Below, one piece after another: positions 54,700-64,000 of a DNA stretch of 64,000 bases. Position 1 is the first letter of the stretch; every line of letters starts with the position of its first letter. The stretch comes from Mesorhizobium sp. M1E.F.Ca.ET.045.02.1.1 (GTDB taxonomy: Bacteria > Pseudomonadota > Alphaproteobacteria > Rhizobiales > Rhizobiaceae). The stretch is taken from NCBI RefSeq assembly GCF_003952485.1, contig NZ_CP034447.1, positions 2,928,501-2,992,500 on the forward strand. The letters run 5' to 3'. The position numbers were made by a program, and so were the translations under genes. The notes under the pieces were generated by a model. It was not told where the DNA came from. It did no database searches and worked only from the letters and a program-made list of their open reading frames with translations.

Positions 54700-55005
54700 T
54701 CAGCGGCAAACCCGCGAAATCGTGGTGCCGATCACCTGCGACTGGCAATTCTGCTTGACGATCGGCACTTCAGGGCGAGGCTTCGGCACGATCTGCCGGT
54801 CCTGCTCGCGATAGAGCTGCTGCTGTTGCTGGAACTGCTGCCGCTGCAACTGGTTGCGGAGCGTCTGCAGTTCGTTCTGCTGGATCAGGCCATTACGGTT
54901 CGTCGGGATGACGACCTGGGCCGAGGCATCTAAAGCTGCGCCCAAAAGGGCGGCGGTCGCCAGAGACAGCGATGTCAAGACCACCAAAAAGCGAGGATGC
55001 GACAT
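54700..55005 (-). CDS. Small secreted glutamine-rich protein
   Basis: The 101-residue protein has a signal peptide (MSHPRFLVVLTSLSLATAAL, cleavage after DASAQ). A Q/R-rich coiled stretch (about 41-72) is followed by KPRPEVPIVKQNCQSQVIGT and a C-terminal SRVCR. The two cysteines (87 and 100) could bond. I recognise no family. It lies between the Nudix gene and kdpE, in the same direction as kdp, 68 bases after kdpE. GGAAGGAAGCG precedes the ATG. Confidence 0.72.
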   Translation of the reverse strand: MSHPRFLVVLTSLSLATAALLGAALDASAQVVIPTNRNGLIQQNELQTLRNQLQRQQFQQQQQLYREQDRQIVPKPRPEVPIVKQNCQSQVIGTTISRVCR

Positions 55006-55073
55006 CGCTTCCTTCCCGCATGAAAATCTGAACCTGGCCGTAATATAGGGTGCTTGTCTGGATGTACCATGGT

Positions 55074-55766
55074 TCAGTCGACCTCGCGCAAACGATAGCC
55101 GACGCCGGTCTCGGTGATGATGTAGCGCGGCTGGTCCGGCGTCTTCTCGATCTTCTGCCTCAGCTGGCGGACGTAGACCCTGAGGTATTGCACGTCGGTC
55201 GAATCGTTCCAGAGCTGCTTCATCAGGAACTGGTGGGTGAGCACCTTGCCGGCATACTGCACGAGGATGCGCAGGATGTCGTATTCCTTGGGTGACAGCT
55301 TCACCTCCTTGCCCTCGACCTTGACGATGCGCTTCACCAGGTCGACCGACAGGTCTCCGGTCTGGAATACCGGCTTCTCGCCCTGCTGCTGGAACTTGTG
55401 GCGCAGCGCCACACGGATGCGGGCGACCAGCTCGTTCATGCCGAAGGGTTTCGTCACGTAGTCGTCGGCGCCGAGCTCGAGCGCCGAGACGATGCCGGCC
55501 TCGTCGGTGCGGCTTGAAAGGATGACAACGGGAATGTCGAGCCCGTCGTTGCGCCATTTGCCGAGCAGCTCGAGGCCGGTCATGCCGGGCAGGCCGAGGT
55601 CGAGCAGGATCAGGTCGGGCCGTTGCATCTGCATGAACTCGATCGCGGCCCTGGCGTTCGGCGCCTCGGAGACCGAATAGCCCTGGCTGCCAAGGCCGAC
55701 GCGAAGCAGCTTGAGGATCGGCGGCTCGTCGTCGACGACCAGGATGCTGACGTTCTGATTGGTCAT
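55074..55766 (-). CDS. kdpE: Two-component response regulator KdpE
   Basis: The 230-residue OmpR-type regulator has a receiver domain (1-115; acidic pocket VDDEPPI, phosphorylation site LILLDLGLPGMTG, Lys in VTKPFGMNEL). The winged helix has RIVKVEGKEVKLSPKEYDIL and the wing region YLRVYVRQLRQKIE. It turns on kdpFABC when K+ is scarce. It overlaps kdpD by 4 bases and is the last gene of the operon. Confidence 0.95.
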   Translation of the reverse strand: MTNQNVSILVVDDEPPILKLLRVGLGSQGYSVSEAPNARAAIEFMQMQRPDLILLDLGLPGMTGLELLGKWRNDGLDIPVVILSSRTDEAGIVSALELGADDYVTKPFGMNELVARIRVALRHKFQQQGEKPVFQTGDLSVDLVKRIVKVEGKEVKLSPKEYDILRILVQYAGKVLTHQFLMKQLWNDSTDVQYLRVYVRQLRQKIEKTPDQPRYIITETGVGYRLREVD

Positions 55767-58486
55767 GCAGCGTCATCCGTTTTGGCGACGGCCAGGTCCG
55801 GAATTTCTTCCGGCACCGGCATGCGGATGATGAAGATCGCGCCCGGCCTGTCGGTGCGGTTCGCCGCCGAAATCGTGCCGCCCATGGCCTCGATGAAGCC
55901 GCGGCTGATCGACAGGCCAAGCCCCGTTCCGGCACGGACCTGGTCGCGCTTGCGCACGCGGTAGAAGGTATCGAAGATCCGTTCGACGTCGCCCGGCGGG
56001 ATGCCCGGCCCCTCATCCATGACCTGCAGGATGACGGACCCATTGTCGACCCAGCCTTGCAGGCGGATAATCGAGCCAGGCGGCGCATATTTCGCGGCAT
56101 TGTCGAGAAGGTTGAACAGCGCCTGCTCGAACAGCACGGGATCGAGCCGCAGCATCGGCAAATCCGGTGGAATATCGGTCTCGATCCTGTGCTCGCCGGT
56201 GATCTTGCTGGCACGATTGAGCGCCGATCCGACAATGTCGCCGACGTAGTGGAACGCATAGTTCGGCTCCATCGCGCCGGATTCGATCTTGGTCATGTCG
56301 AGCAGGTTGGCGATGAAGCGGTTCAGCCGTTCCGATTCATTCAGCACCGTCGCCAGGAGATCCGCCCGGTCCTTCTCCGGCAGTGCCGGCGCGAACTCCC
56401 GCAAGGTGCCTGCCGCGCCCATGATGGCGGCAAGCGGCGTCTTCAGGTCATGGGAGATGGAGGTGAGCAGCGCCGAGCGCAGCCGGTCCGCCTCGGCAGC
56501 GAGCTTGGCGCGGTCGACATCGGCGACGAGCTGGATGCGCTCGATGGCGACCGCCGCCTGGTCGGCAAGCGCGTCGAGGAGACGTTGCTGCTCTGGCGTG
56601 AGCAGCGGGCCTTGCTTGTCGTTGTCGAGCCCGACGACACCGACAGCCGTGCGGCCCGTCCGCAAGGGCAGGTATAGGCGCTTCGCGCCGGGCAGCGTGT
56701 CGGCGCCGCGGCCGGCCGGGCGGTCGTGCTCCCAGGCCCAGCGGGCCGCCGCGATGTCGGCCTCGGCCAGCGTGTCGTCCGGCGGGTAGCCGGCCTTGAC
56801 GGTGATCGTGCCGTTTTCCGGCAGCAGCAGCACCACGCGCACTTTCAGCATCGAGGCGATCTGGAACGCGGTGGCCCACAGCACGTCGTCGAGCGTGCCG
56901 GCGCCGGCGAGCTTCTTCGAGAAGGAATAGATGTCCTCGGTTGCCCGTGCGCGCGAACGGGCGGCGGCCGCCTGGCGCTGCACGCGCGCCGTCAGATTGC
57001 TGGCGATGACGGCGACGACGAGGAAGGCGGCAAAGGCGACGATGCTCTCCGGGTCCCTGATCGTCAGCGTGTAGCGCGGCTCGAGGAAGAAAAAGTTGAA
57101 AGCAAGGGCACTCACAAAACAGGCGTAAAGCGCCGGCCAGAGCCCGAACGTCACCGCCGATGTCAGCACGGCCAGGAGCAGGACGCTTGCCAGATTGCGA
57201 ACGTCGAAGAACTGGTCGAGAACGCTGCTGGCAGCCAGCGCGCCCGTGACAAAGACGGTGGTGACAAGGTAGGGCCAGACCTGGAACGGTCTCTGTTCCG
57301 CAGCGGCCTTGACCCTCGTCGAGGCGGCATCGGTGTCGCGCTCGGTCCGCGAAATGACATGGACGCTGATGTCGCCGGCATTGCGGATCAGATCATAGGT
57401 CAGCGAGCCCTCGATCAGTTCCCGCCAGCGCGAGCGGGTCGGCCTGCCGATGACGATATGGGTGAAGTTGTTTGCCGTCGCGTGGCGCACGATGTCCTGG
57501 GCGATGTTCTGGCCCGGAATCGTGCTCACCTCGGCGCCGAGCTGCTCGGCAAGTCGCAGGTTCGCCGCCAGCCGGTCCTTCTCCTCTTCCGACATGCCGG
57601 CCAGGCGAGGCGTGTCGACATGAAGCGCCGTCCAGGGAGCGCGGAGCCGATCGGCAAGCCGGCGCGCGTAACGGATGCGGGCGGCTCCGCCGGGACGCTG
57701 ATCGACGCAGACAAGAACCCGCTCGCCGGCAGCCCACGGCCCCGGAATGGCATGGGACTGCATGTGATTGAGCAACTGCTCGTCGACGCGCTGGGCGGTG
57801 CGCCTCAGCGCCAGTTCCCGGAGGGCGGTCAGGTTGCCCGGCGAAAAATAGTTCTCGATCGCACGTTGGGCGGTGTTGGGGAAATAGACCTTGCCTTCAT
57901 GCAGTCGCTTGATCAGGTCGTCGGGGGTGAGGTCGATGACCTCGATATCGTCGGCCTCGTCGATGATGGAATCGGGGACGGTCTCGCGCACCCGGACGCG
58001 CGTGATCTGCGCCACGACATCGTTCAGGCTTTCGACATGCTGGATGTTGAGCGTCGTGTAGACGTCGATGCCTTGCGCCAGGATTTCCTGCACATCGAGA
58101 TAGCGCTTGGGATGGCGGCTGCCGGGTGCGTTGGTGTGGGCGAGCTCGTCGACCAGAACCAGTTCCGGTCGCCTTTTCAGGATGGCATCGATATCCATCT
58201 CGTCGAGGGTGTGCCCCCGGTATTCCACCTGCCGGCGGGGCGTCACCTCGTAGCCGTCGAGCAGCGCCTGGGTTTCCTTGCGGCCGTGCGTTTCGACGAC
58301 GCCAACCACAACGTCGATGCCGTCGGCGAGGCGGGCGCGGCCCGCCATCAGCATCTCATAGGTCTTGCCGACACCTGGCGCCGCGCCGAGGAATAGGCGC
58401 AAACGGCCGCGGCCCTCCCGCTCTGCATGCTCCAGCAGCGCGTCGGGGGATGGTCTGTTCTCGAGGTTGGTCCTGTCGTCCGGCAT
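55763..58486 (-). CDS. kdpD: Osmosensitive K+ channel sensor histidine kinase KdpD
   Basis: The 907-residue protein has the KdpD domain with Walker A GAAPGVGKT (34-42) and a universal-stress-like domain (about 230-375). Four close membrane spans (about 400-500), a GAF domain (about 525-645), HisKA with ISHDLKTPLAAIMGA (about 675) and HATPase (LFNLLDNAAKYAPPG; VMDEGPGIPPGDVERIFDTF) follow. It senses low K+ and phosphorylates KdpE. The ATG at 58486 is preferred to a TTG three codons earlier. The gene follows kdpC after 55 bases. Confidence 0.95.
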   Translation of the reverse strand: MPDDRTNLENRPSPDALLEHAEREGRGRLRLFLGAAPGVGKTYEMLMAGRARLADGIDVVVGVVETHGRKETQALLDGYEVTPRRQVEYRGHTLDEMDIDAILKRRPELVLVDELAHTNAPGSRHPKRYLDVQEILAQGIDVYTTLNIQHVESLNDVVAQITRVRVRETVPDSIIDEADDIEVIDLTPDDLIKRLHEGKVYFPNTAQRAIENYFSPGNLTALRELALRRTAQRVDEQLLNHMQSHAIPGPWAAGERVLVCVDQRPGGAARIRYARRLADRLRAPWTALHVDTPRLAGMSEEEKDRLAANLRLAEQLGAEVSTIPGQNIAQDIVRHATANNFTHIVIGRPTRSRWRELIEGSLTYDLIRNAGDISVHVISRTERDTDAASTRVKAAAEQRPFQVWPYLVTTVFVTGALAASSVLDQFFDVRNLASVLLLAVLTSAVTFGLWPALYACFVSALAFNFFFLEPRYTLTIRDPESIVAFAAFLVVAVIASNLTARVQRQAAAARSRARATEDIYSFSKKLAGAGTLDDVLWATAFQIASMLKVRVVLLLPENGTITVKAGYPPDDTLAEADIAAARWAWEHDRPAGRGADTLPGAKRLYLPLRTGRTAVGVVGLDNDKQGPLLTPEQQRLLDALADQAAVAIERIQLVADVDRAKLAAEADRLRSALLTSISHDLKTPLAAIMGAAGTLREFAPALPEKDRADLLATVLNESERLNRFIANLLDMTKIESGAMEPNYAFHYVGDIVGSALNRASKITGEHRIETDIPPDLPMLRLDPVLFEQALFNLLDNAAKYAPPGSIIRLQGWVDNGSVILQVMDEGPGIPPGDVERIFDTFYRVRKRDQVRAGTGLGLSISRGFIEAMGGTISAANRTDRPGAIFIIRMPVPEEIPDLAVAKTDDAA

Positions 58487-58541
58487 CAGGTCCAATCATG
58501 AATTGCGCCGGGGGTCGTGTCGATCCCCGACGCGGTGCTGA

Positions 58542-59105
58542 TCACTTCAGGTCGTCCAGCGCCAGGTTGAGGGCGAGCACATTGACCACCGGCTCACCCA
58601 TGAAACCAAGCTCGCGGTCCTCGACATGGCTGTCAACCAGCGCTTTCACCTTGGCTTCATCGATGCCGCGCGACTTGGCAACCCGCGGAACCTGGAAATA
58701 GGCGGCCTCGGGGCTGATGTCAGGATCGAGGCCGCTGCCGGACGTCGTGACGAGGTCCATCGGCACCGGCGCGTTCGGGTTCTCAGCCTTCAGCTTCTCG
58801 GCGTCGCCCTTGATGCGCTCGATCAGCTTCGCATTGGTCGGCCCGAGATTCGAGCCGCTGGAGGCGGCCGCGTTGTAGCCGTCGCCGGCGGCCGACGGCC
58901 TGCCATGGAAGTAACGATCGCTGGCGAAGGCCTGGCCGATCAATTCGGAGCCAATGACCTTGCCATCTTTTTCGATGAGGCTGCCATTGGCCTGTTTGGG
59001 AAACAGCGCCTGGGCAATACCGGTCATGCCGATCGGGTAGATGAGGCCGGTGAGAACCGTGAAGAAGACGATCATGACGATCGCGGGTCTGAGTTGCTTG
59101 AGCAT
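58542..59105 (-). CDS. kdpC: Potassium-transporting ATPase subunit C
   Basis: The 187-residue protein has one N-terminal membrane span (about 9-30, [18 protein letters not shown]) and a periplasmic domain carrying [29 protein letters not shown] and [20 protein letters not shown], all typical of KdpC. It stabilises the KdpFAB complex. The ATG at 59105 has AAGGATCACTCCG ahead, 11 bases after the kdpB stop. Confidence 0.95.
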   Translation of the reverse strand: MLKQLRPAIVMIVFFTVLTGLIYPIGMTGIAQALFPKQANGSLIEKDGKVIGSELIGQAFASDRYFHGRPSAAGDGYNAAASSGSNLGPTNAKLIERIKGDAEKLKAENPNAPVPMDLVTTSGSGLDPDISPEAAYFQVPRVAKSRGIDEAKVKALVDSHVEDRELGFMGEPVVNVLALNLALDDLK

Positions 59106-59116
59106 CGGAGTGATCC

Positions 59117-61209
<2,093 letters not shown>

Positions 61210-61213
<4 letters not shown>

Positions 61214-61446
61214 TTCGAGGCTCCAGTATCGGTGATGTTGGACGGCGCCGGGTGCTCGGTCTTCGGAAACAGGCGCGGAAGACCGGTCGCCAGCAGCCAC
61301 AGCACGAACAGCACGGCTGCCATGCCAAGGAAGGTGGAAAGCGTCGGGAAAGGACGAGGCCTCTCGTCCCTTCCGTCGTCGGGCCTTCCGCCACCGGCCT
61401 GGTGACGGTCGTCCCGGCGTATGTGGATGAACCAGGGCATGGTCAT
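61210..61446 (-). CDS. Kdp-associated 78-residue membrane protein between kdpA and kdpB
   Basis: The protein starts [20 protein letters not shown], has a charged segment [14 protein letters not shown], one membrane span (about 45-63, [19 protein letters not shown]) and a tail. Its start lies one base after the kdpA stop and its stop overlaps the kdpB ATG, so it is cotranscribed and translationally linked. It is not KdpF, which is found at 63179-63268. I recognise no family; a role in Kdp assembly is inferred from position. Confidence 0.72.
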
Positions 61447-61447
61447 C

Positions 61448-63151
61448 TCAGAAAGTCTGTCCATGGATCATCGCCAGGTGTTCGACGATCGGACCGACGG
61501 CGAGCGACGGGAAGAAGGTGAGGCCGCCGACGATGATGATGACGCCGACCAGCAGGCCGACGAACAGCGTGCCGTCCGTCGGGAAGGTGCCGGCCGAAGC
61601 GGGCACGGTCTTTTTCGCCGCCAGCGAGCCGGCGATGGCGAGAGCCGGGATGATGACCAGGAAGCGGCCCATCAGCATGCCGATGGCACCCGTAAGGTTG
61701 AACCAGGGCGTGTTGCCGGTGAGTCCGGCAAAGGCCGAGCCGTTGTTCGCTGCCGACGAGGTGTAGGCGTAGAGCACCTCGGAGAAGCCGTGCGGGCCGC
61801 CATTGGCCATCGAGGCCACGGCGCTCGGCAAGACCACCGCGATGGCGGTGAAGATCAGCATCGCCAGCGGCAGGCACAGAATGGCGAGCATCGCCATCTT
61901 TACCTCCTTGGCCTCGATCTTCTTGCCGAGATACTCCGGCGTGCGGCCGACCATCAGGCCGGCGACGAAGACGGCGATGACGACGAACATCAGGATGCCG
62001 TAGAAGCCGGCGCCGACACCGCCGACGATGACTTCGCCGAGCTGCATGTTGATGATCGGGATCATGCCGCCGAGCGCGGTGAAAGAGTCATGCATGGCGT
62101 TGACGGCGCCGCAGGAGGCAGCGGTGGTGATGACCGCGAACAGCGCCGAGAGCGCGATGCCGAAGCGCGTCTCCTTGCCTTCCATATTGCCGCCGTCGAT
62201 GCCGAGCGCATGGACCAGCGGGTTGCCGGCGGCCTCGGCCCAGTAGCAGACGATGACGCCGGCGAGGAACAGCACGCCCATCGAGGCAAGGATCGCCCAG
62301 CCCTGGCGCTCACTGCCGACCATGCGGCCGAAGACGTTGGTGAGACCGGCGCCGAGCGCGAAGATCGTCAGCATCTGAATGAGGTTGGAGATCGCGTCCG
62401 GATTCTCGAAAGGATGCGCGGCGTTGGCGTTGAAGAAGCCGCCGCCATTGGTGCCCAGCATCTTGATAGCGATCTGCGATGCGACCGGGCCGAGCGCGAT
62501 CGTCTGCTTGGCGCCTTCCAGCGTGGCGGCGTCGACATAAGGCCCGAGCGTCTGCGGGATGCCCAGCCAGACATAGACGAGCGTGAGCACGATGCAGGCC
62601 GGCAGGAGCACGTAGAGCGTGCAGCGGGTAAGATCGACCCAGAAATTGCCGATCGACTTGCCGGAAGCGCGGGCAAAGCCGCTGATCAAGGCAACCGCAA
62701 TGGCGATACCGGTGGCGGCCGAAACGAAGTTCTGCACGGTGAGGCCGGCCATCTGCACGAGATAGGACATCGTGCTCTCGCCGCCGTAATTCTGCCAGTT
62801 GGTGTTTGTGACGAAGCTTGCGGCGGTGTTGAAGGCAAGGCCAGGCTCAACCGCGGTCATGCCCGCCGGATTGTAGGGCAGGGTGCCCTGCAGCCGCTGC
62901 AGGGCGTAAAGAACGAGGAAGCCGGCGAGATTGAAGAGCAGCATGCCCGTCGTGTAGACGGCCCAGTGCTGTTCTTCCCTGTCGCTCGTTCCGGCGAGGC
63001 GATAGAGGCCACGCTCGATCGGGACGAGCACCGGCGAAAGCAAGGTCCGGTCGCCGTTGAAGACCCGGAACATATAGCCGCCGAGGGGCTTCACAAGCAA
63101 AACCAGGATCCCACAGTAGAGAAGGATCTGTATCCAGCCGTATATTGTCAT
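61448..63151 (-). CDS. kdpA: Potassium-transporting ATPase K+-binding subunit A
   Basis: The 567-residue membrane protein has ten spans and the selectivity-loop motifs of the KtrB/TrkH-like fold: [20 protein letters not shown] (about 107-126), [20 protein letters not shown] (about 227-246), [19 protein letters not shown] and [17 protein letters not shown]. It conducts K+ across the membrane with KdpB. It follows kdpF after 27 bases. Confidence 0.95.
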   Translation of the reverse strand: MTIYGWIQILLYCGILVLLVKPLGGYMFRVFNGDRTLLSPVLVPIERGLYRLAGTSDREEQHWAVYTTGMLLFNLAGFLVLYALQRLQGTLPYNPAGMTAVEPGLAFNTAASFVTNTNWQNYGGESTMSYLVQMAGLTVQNFVSAATGIAIAVALISGFARASGKSIGNFWVDLTRCTLYVLLPACIVLTLVYVWLGIPQTLGPYVDAATLEGAKQTIALGPVASQIAIKMLGTNGGGFFNANAAHPFENPDAISNLIQMLTIFALGAGLTNVFGRMVGSERQGWAILASMGVLFLAGVIVCYWAEAAGNPLVHALGIDGGNMEGKETRFGIALSALFAVITTAASCGAVNAMHDSFTALGGMIPIINMQLGEVIVGGVGAGFYGILMFVVIAVFVAGLMVGRTPEYLGKKIEAKEVKMAMLAILCLPLAMLIFTAIAVVLPSAVASMANGGPHGFSEVLYAYTSSAANNGSAFAGLTGNTPWFNLTGAIGMLMGRFLVIIPALAIAGSLAAKKTVPASAGTFPTDGTLFVGLLVGVIIIVGGLTFFPSLAVGPIVEHLAMIHGQTF

Positions 63152-63178
63152 GACATGGCTTCCCGTGGGTCTGTACGA

Positions 63179-63268
63179 TCAAAAGCGCTCAGGGCGGATG
63201 AGCGCATAGGTGAGATAGGCGAGCAGGAACAAAGTCACCGCACCGCCGAGGATGAAATCGAGGATCAT
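63179..63268 (-). CDS. kdpF: Potassium-transporting ATPase subunit F
   Basis: A 29-residue single-span peptide, MILDFILGGAVTLFLLAYLT followed by YALIRPERF. The ALIRPERF end is the KdpF hallmark. It stabilises KdpABC. It lies directly ahead of kdpA with GGACAGAACC before its ATG. Confidence 0.92.
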   Translation of the reverse strand: MILDFILGGAVTLFLLAYLTYALIRPERF

Positions 63269-63284
63269 GGTTCTGTCCTTCCGC

Positions 63285-63365
63285 TCAGATTCCGTCGCAG
63301 GCTTTGACGTAGGCTAAGGACAGGGCGAAGAATAAAATCCCGATCCCGAGAACAATTAGGTCCAT
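63285..63365 (-). CDS. 26-residue membrane peptide at the head of the kdp operon
   Basis: The peptide MDLIVLGIGILFFALSLAYV then KACDGI is one membrane span with a short cytosolic end. Its stop lies 16 bases before the kdpF ATG. AAGGA lies about 10 bases ahead of the ATG at 63365; an ATG three codons earlier (63374) is also possible. I recall similar short open frames ahead of kdpF in other alphaproteobacteria, but no function. Confidence 0.65.
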   Translation of the reverse strand: MDLIVLGIGILFFALSLAYVKACDGI

Positions 63366-63807
63366 TTCAGGCATTCCTTGCTTTCGACTTGTGTTCGCAG
63401 CCCGTGCGGGCGGGCTCAGAACTGCACGCGACGGCGCGTCACCTTGGCGGTGACGGCGATCAAAGCGTTCTTTTGAAAGGAAATATGGACCCGATCGCCA
63501 TAAAGGTTCGAGACGAGGCGGGAAGGAAAGATATAGGAATTTTATAGTGGTTTTGGCGGGTCGCCCTTTGGTTTGACAGTGCGGCAAAATCGACCTGTAA
63601 CTATCCTACTTTTCCGCCAGCGGCGACTGAGCGCGGGTGCGATCCCGCCTAAATGCATTGCAGTTAACTATTTGATTTAATAGGATTTTATCCGCAATTG
63701 CCATGCGTGTTAGTTTCTTACATACTCATCTTGTTTGATTGCCTGTGGCCTGCGGGCGGATAATCGCAAATATGGTGGTCCCAGAAACGGGCAGGAAGGG
63801 CTGAGCA
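63366..63807. other. 442-bp divergent intergenic region upstream of kdp and an RpiR-type gene
   Basis: No gene is apparent. The AT-rich patch ATATAGGAATTTTATAGTG (63531-63549) could hold the kdp -10 region on the minus strand, which would give a leader of about 150 bases. A TCACC-TTGGC-GGTGA dyad lies in that leader. TTGACA at 63574-63579 on the plus strand has no good partner. AT-rich DNA at 63655-63700 precedes the RpiR-type gene. A KdpE site must be here but cannot be fixed by eye. Confidence 0.4.
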
Positions 63808-64000
63808 ATGACCGAAGCTGACAGCCAGGCGCTGCGTATTCCGAGCGAGGAAGGCGACAGGCACGATCATGTCAGACGCTTCCCGGACATTATTTCGCAG
63901 GTGAAGGACAGTTACGCGGATTTGCGTCCGGCCGAACGCCGCGTCGCCGATGTCGTGCTCGACGACGTCAAATATGCGGTCGGCGCGTCGAATGCCGCGC
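63808..64000 (+). CDS. MurR/RpiR family transcriptional regulator, N-terminal fragment
   Basis: Only the first 64 codons are present; the gene leaves the window at the right edge. After a hydrophilic lead (MTEADSQALRIPSEEGDRHD) the sequence FPDIISQVKDSYADLRPAER then RVADVVLDD matches the N-terminal helix-turn-helix region of RpiR-type regulators of sugar metabolism. GCAGGAAGGG precedes the ATG. It is divergent from the kdp operon. The effector domain is not in the window. Confidence 0.75.
   Translation, partial: MTEADSQALRIPSEEGDRHDHVRRFPDIISQVKDSYADLRPAERRVADVVLDDVKYAVGASNAA

Overview
The window reads as chromosomal DNA of an alphaproteobacterium of the order Rhizobiales, most likely Mesorhizobium or a close relative. 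This rests on high GC, gene content and gene order (lptC-lptA-lptB-rpoN-hpf-ptsN; cysG-DUF2849-cysI-cysH-DUF934; olsB; small heat shock gene followed by a DUF1150 gene; a host-attachment family protein) and on palindromic intergenic repeats of a type common in this group. It looks like ordinary chromosome. I see no rRNA, tRNA, CRISPR array, prophage or insertion sequence.

Layout. 1-3.5 kb: the start of a zinc/quinone-type oxidoreductase, divergent from an AraC regulator; a Kef/YbaL-type antiporter; a host-attachment family protein. 4.0-8.9 kb: assimilatory sulfate reduction (siroheme synthase, DUF2849, sulfite reductase, APS-type CysH, DUF934). 8.9-13.3 kb: a GMC oxidoreductase with a 3' frameshift, a DJ-1 protein, grpE and a TRIC-type membrane protein enclosed by heptamer repeats. 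13.3-25 kb: olsB, a hybrid histidine kinase, acuI, lspA, two RNA methyltransferases, a WYL regulator, VOC and EVE proteins, an ornithine cyclodeaminase homologue, lapA, ihfB and sppA. 25-31.5 kb: LPS transport genes, sigma-54 and the nitrogen-PTS block, then a heat-shock locus with an RpoH-type promoter and a ROSE-like RNA thermometer. 31.5-35.6 kb: nucleoside hydrolase, LysE exporter, amidase and ribokinase.

35.8-37.6 kb holds the most novel-looking unit. It is a compact four-gene operon of secreted proteins: two related pilin-like subunits with a conserved C-terminal Cys, a single-domain PapD-like chaperone, and a secreted protein with a short coiled coil. There is no usher, and a strong hairpin lies upstream.

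37.8-48 kb contains an Ada-like protein, several methyltransferase, acetyltransferase and stress genes, endonuclease III, a large GGDEF/EAL protein and an ArsR-SRPBCC-VOC-DUF1801 cluster. 48-54 kb contains an IclR regulator divergent from tctC-tctB-tctA, a class III CoA transferase and a citryl-CoA-lyase-like protein. Together these look like an uptake, CoA-activation and cleavage route for a tri- or dicarboxylate. 55-63.4 kb is a complete kdp locus (kdpF-A-B-C-D-E) with two extra small membrane proteins. The window ends in a divergent RpiR-family regulator.

Starts were chosen from visible ribosome binding sites and family-typical N-termini. Assignments are by recognition of motifs and gene order only; no database search was run.
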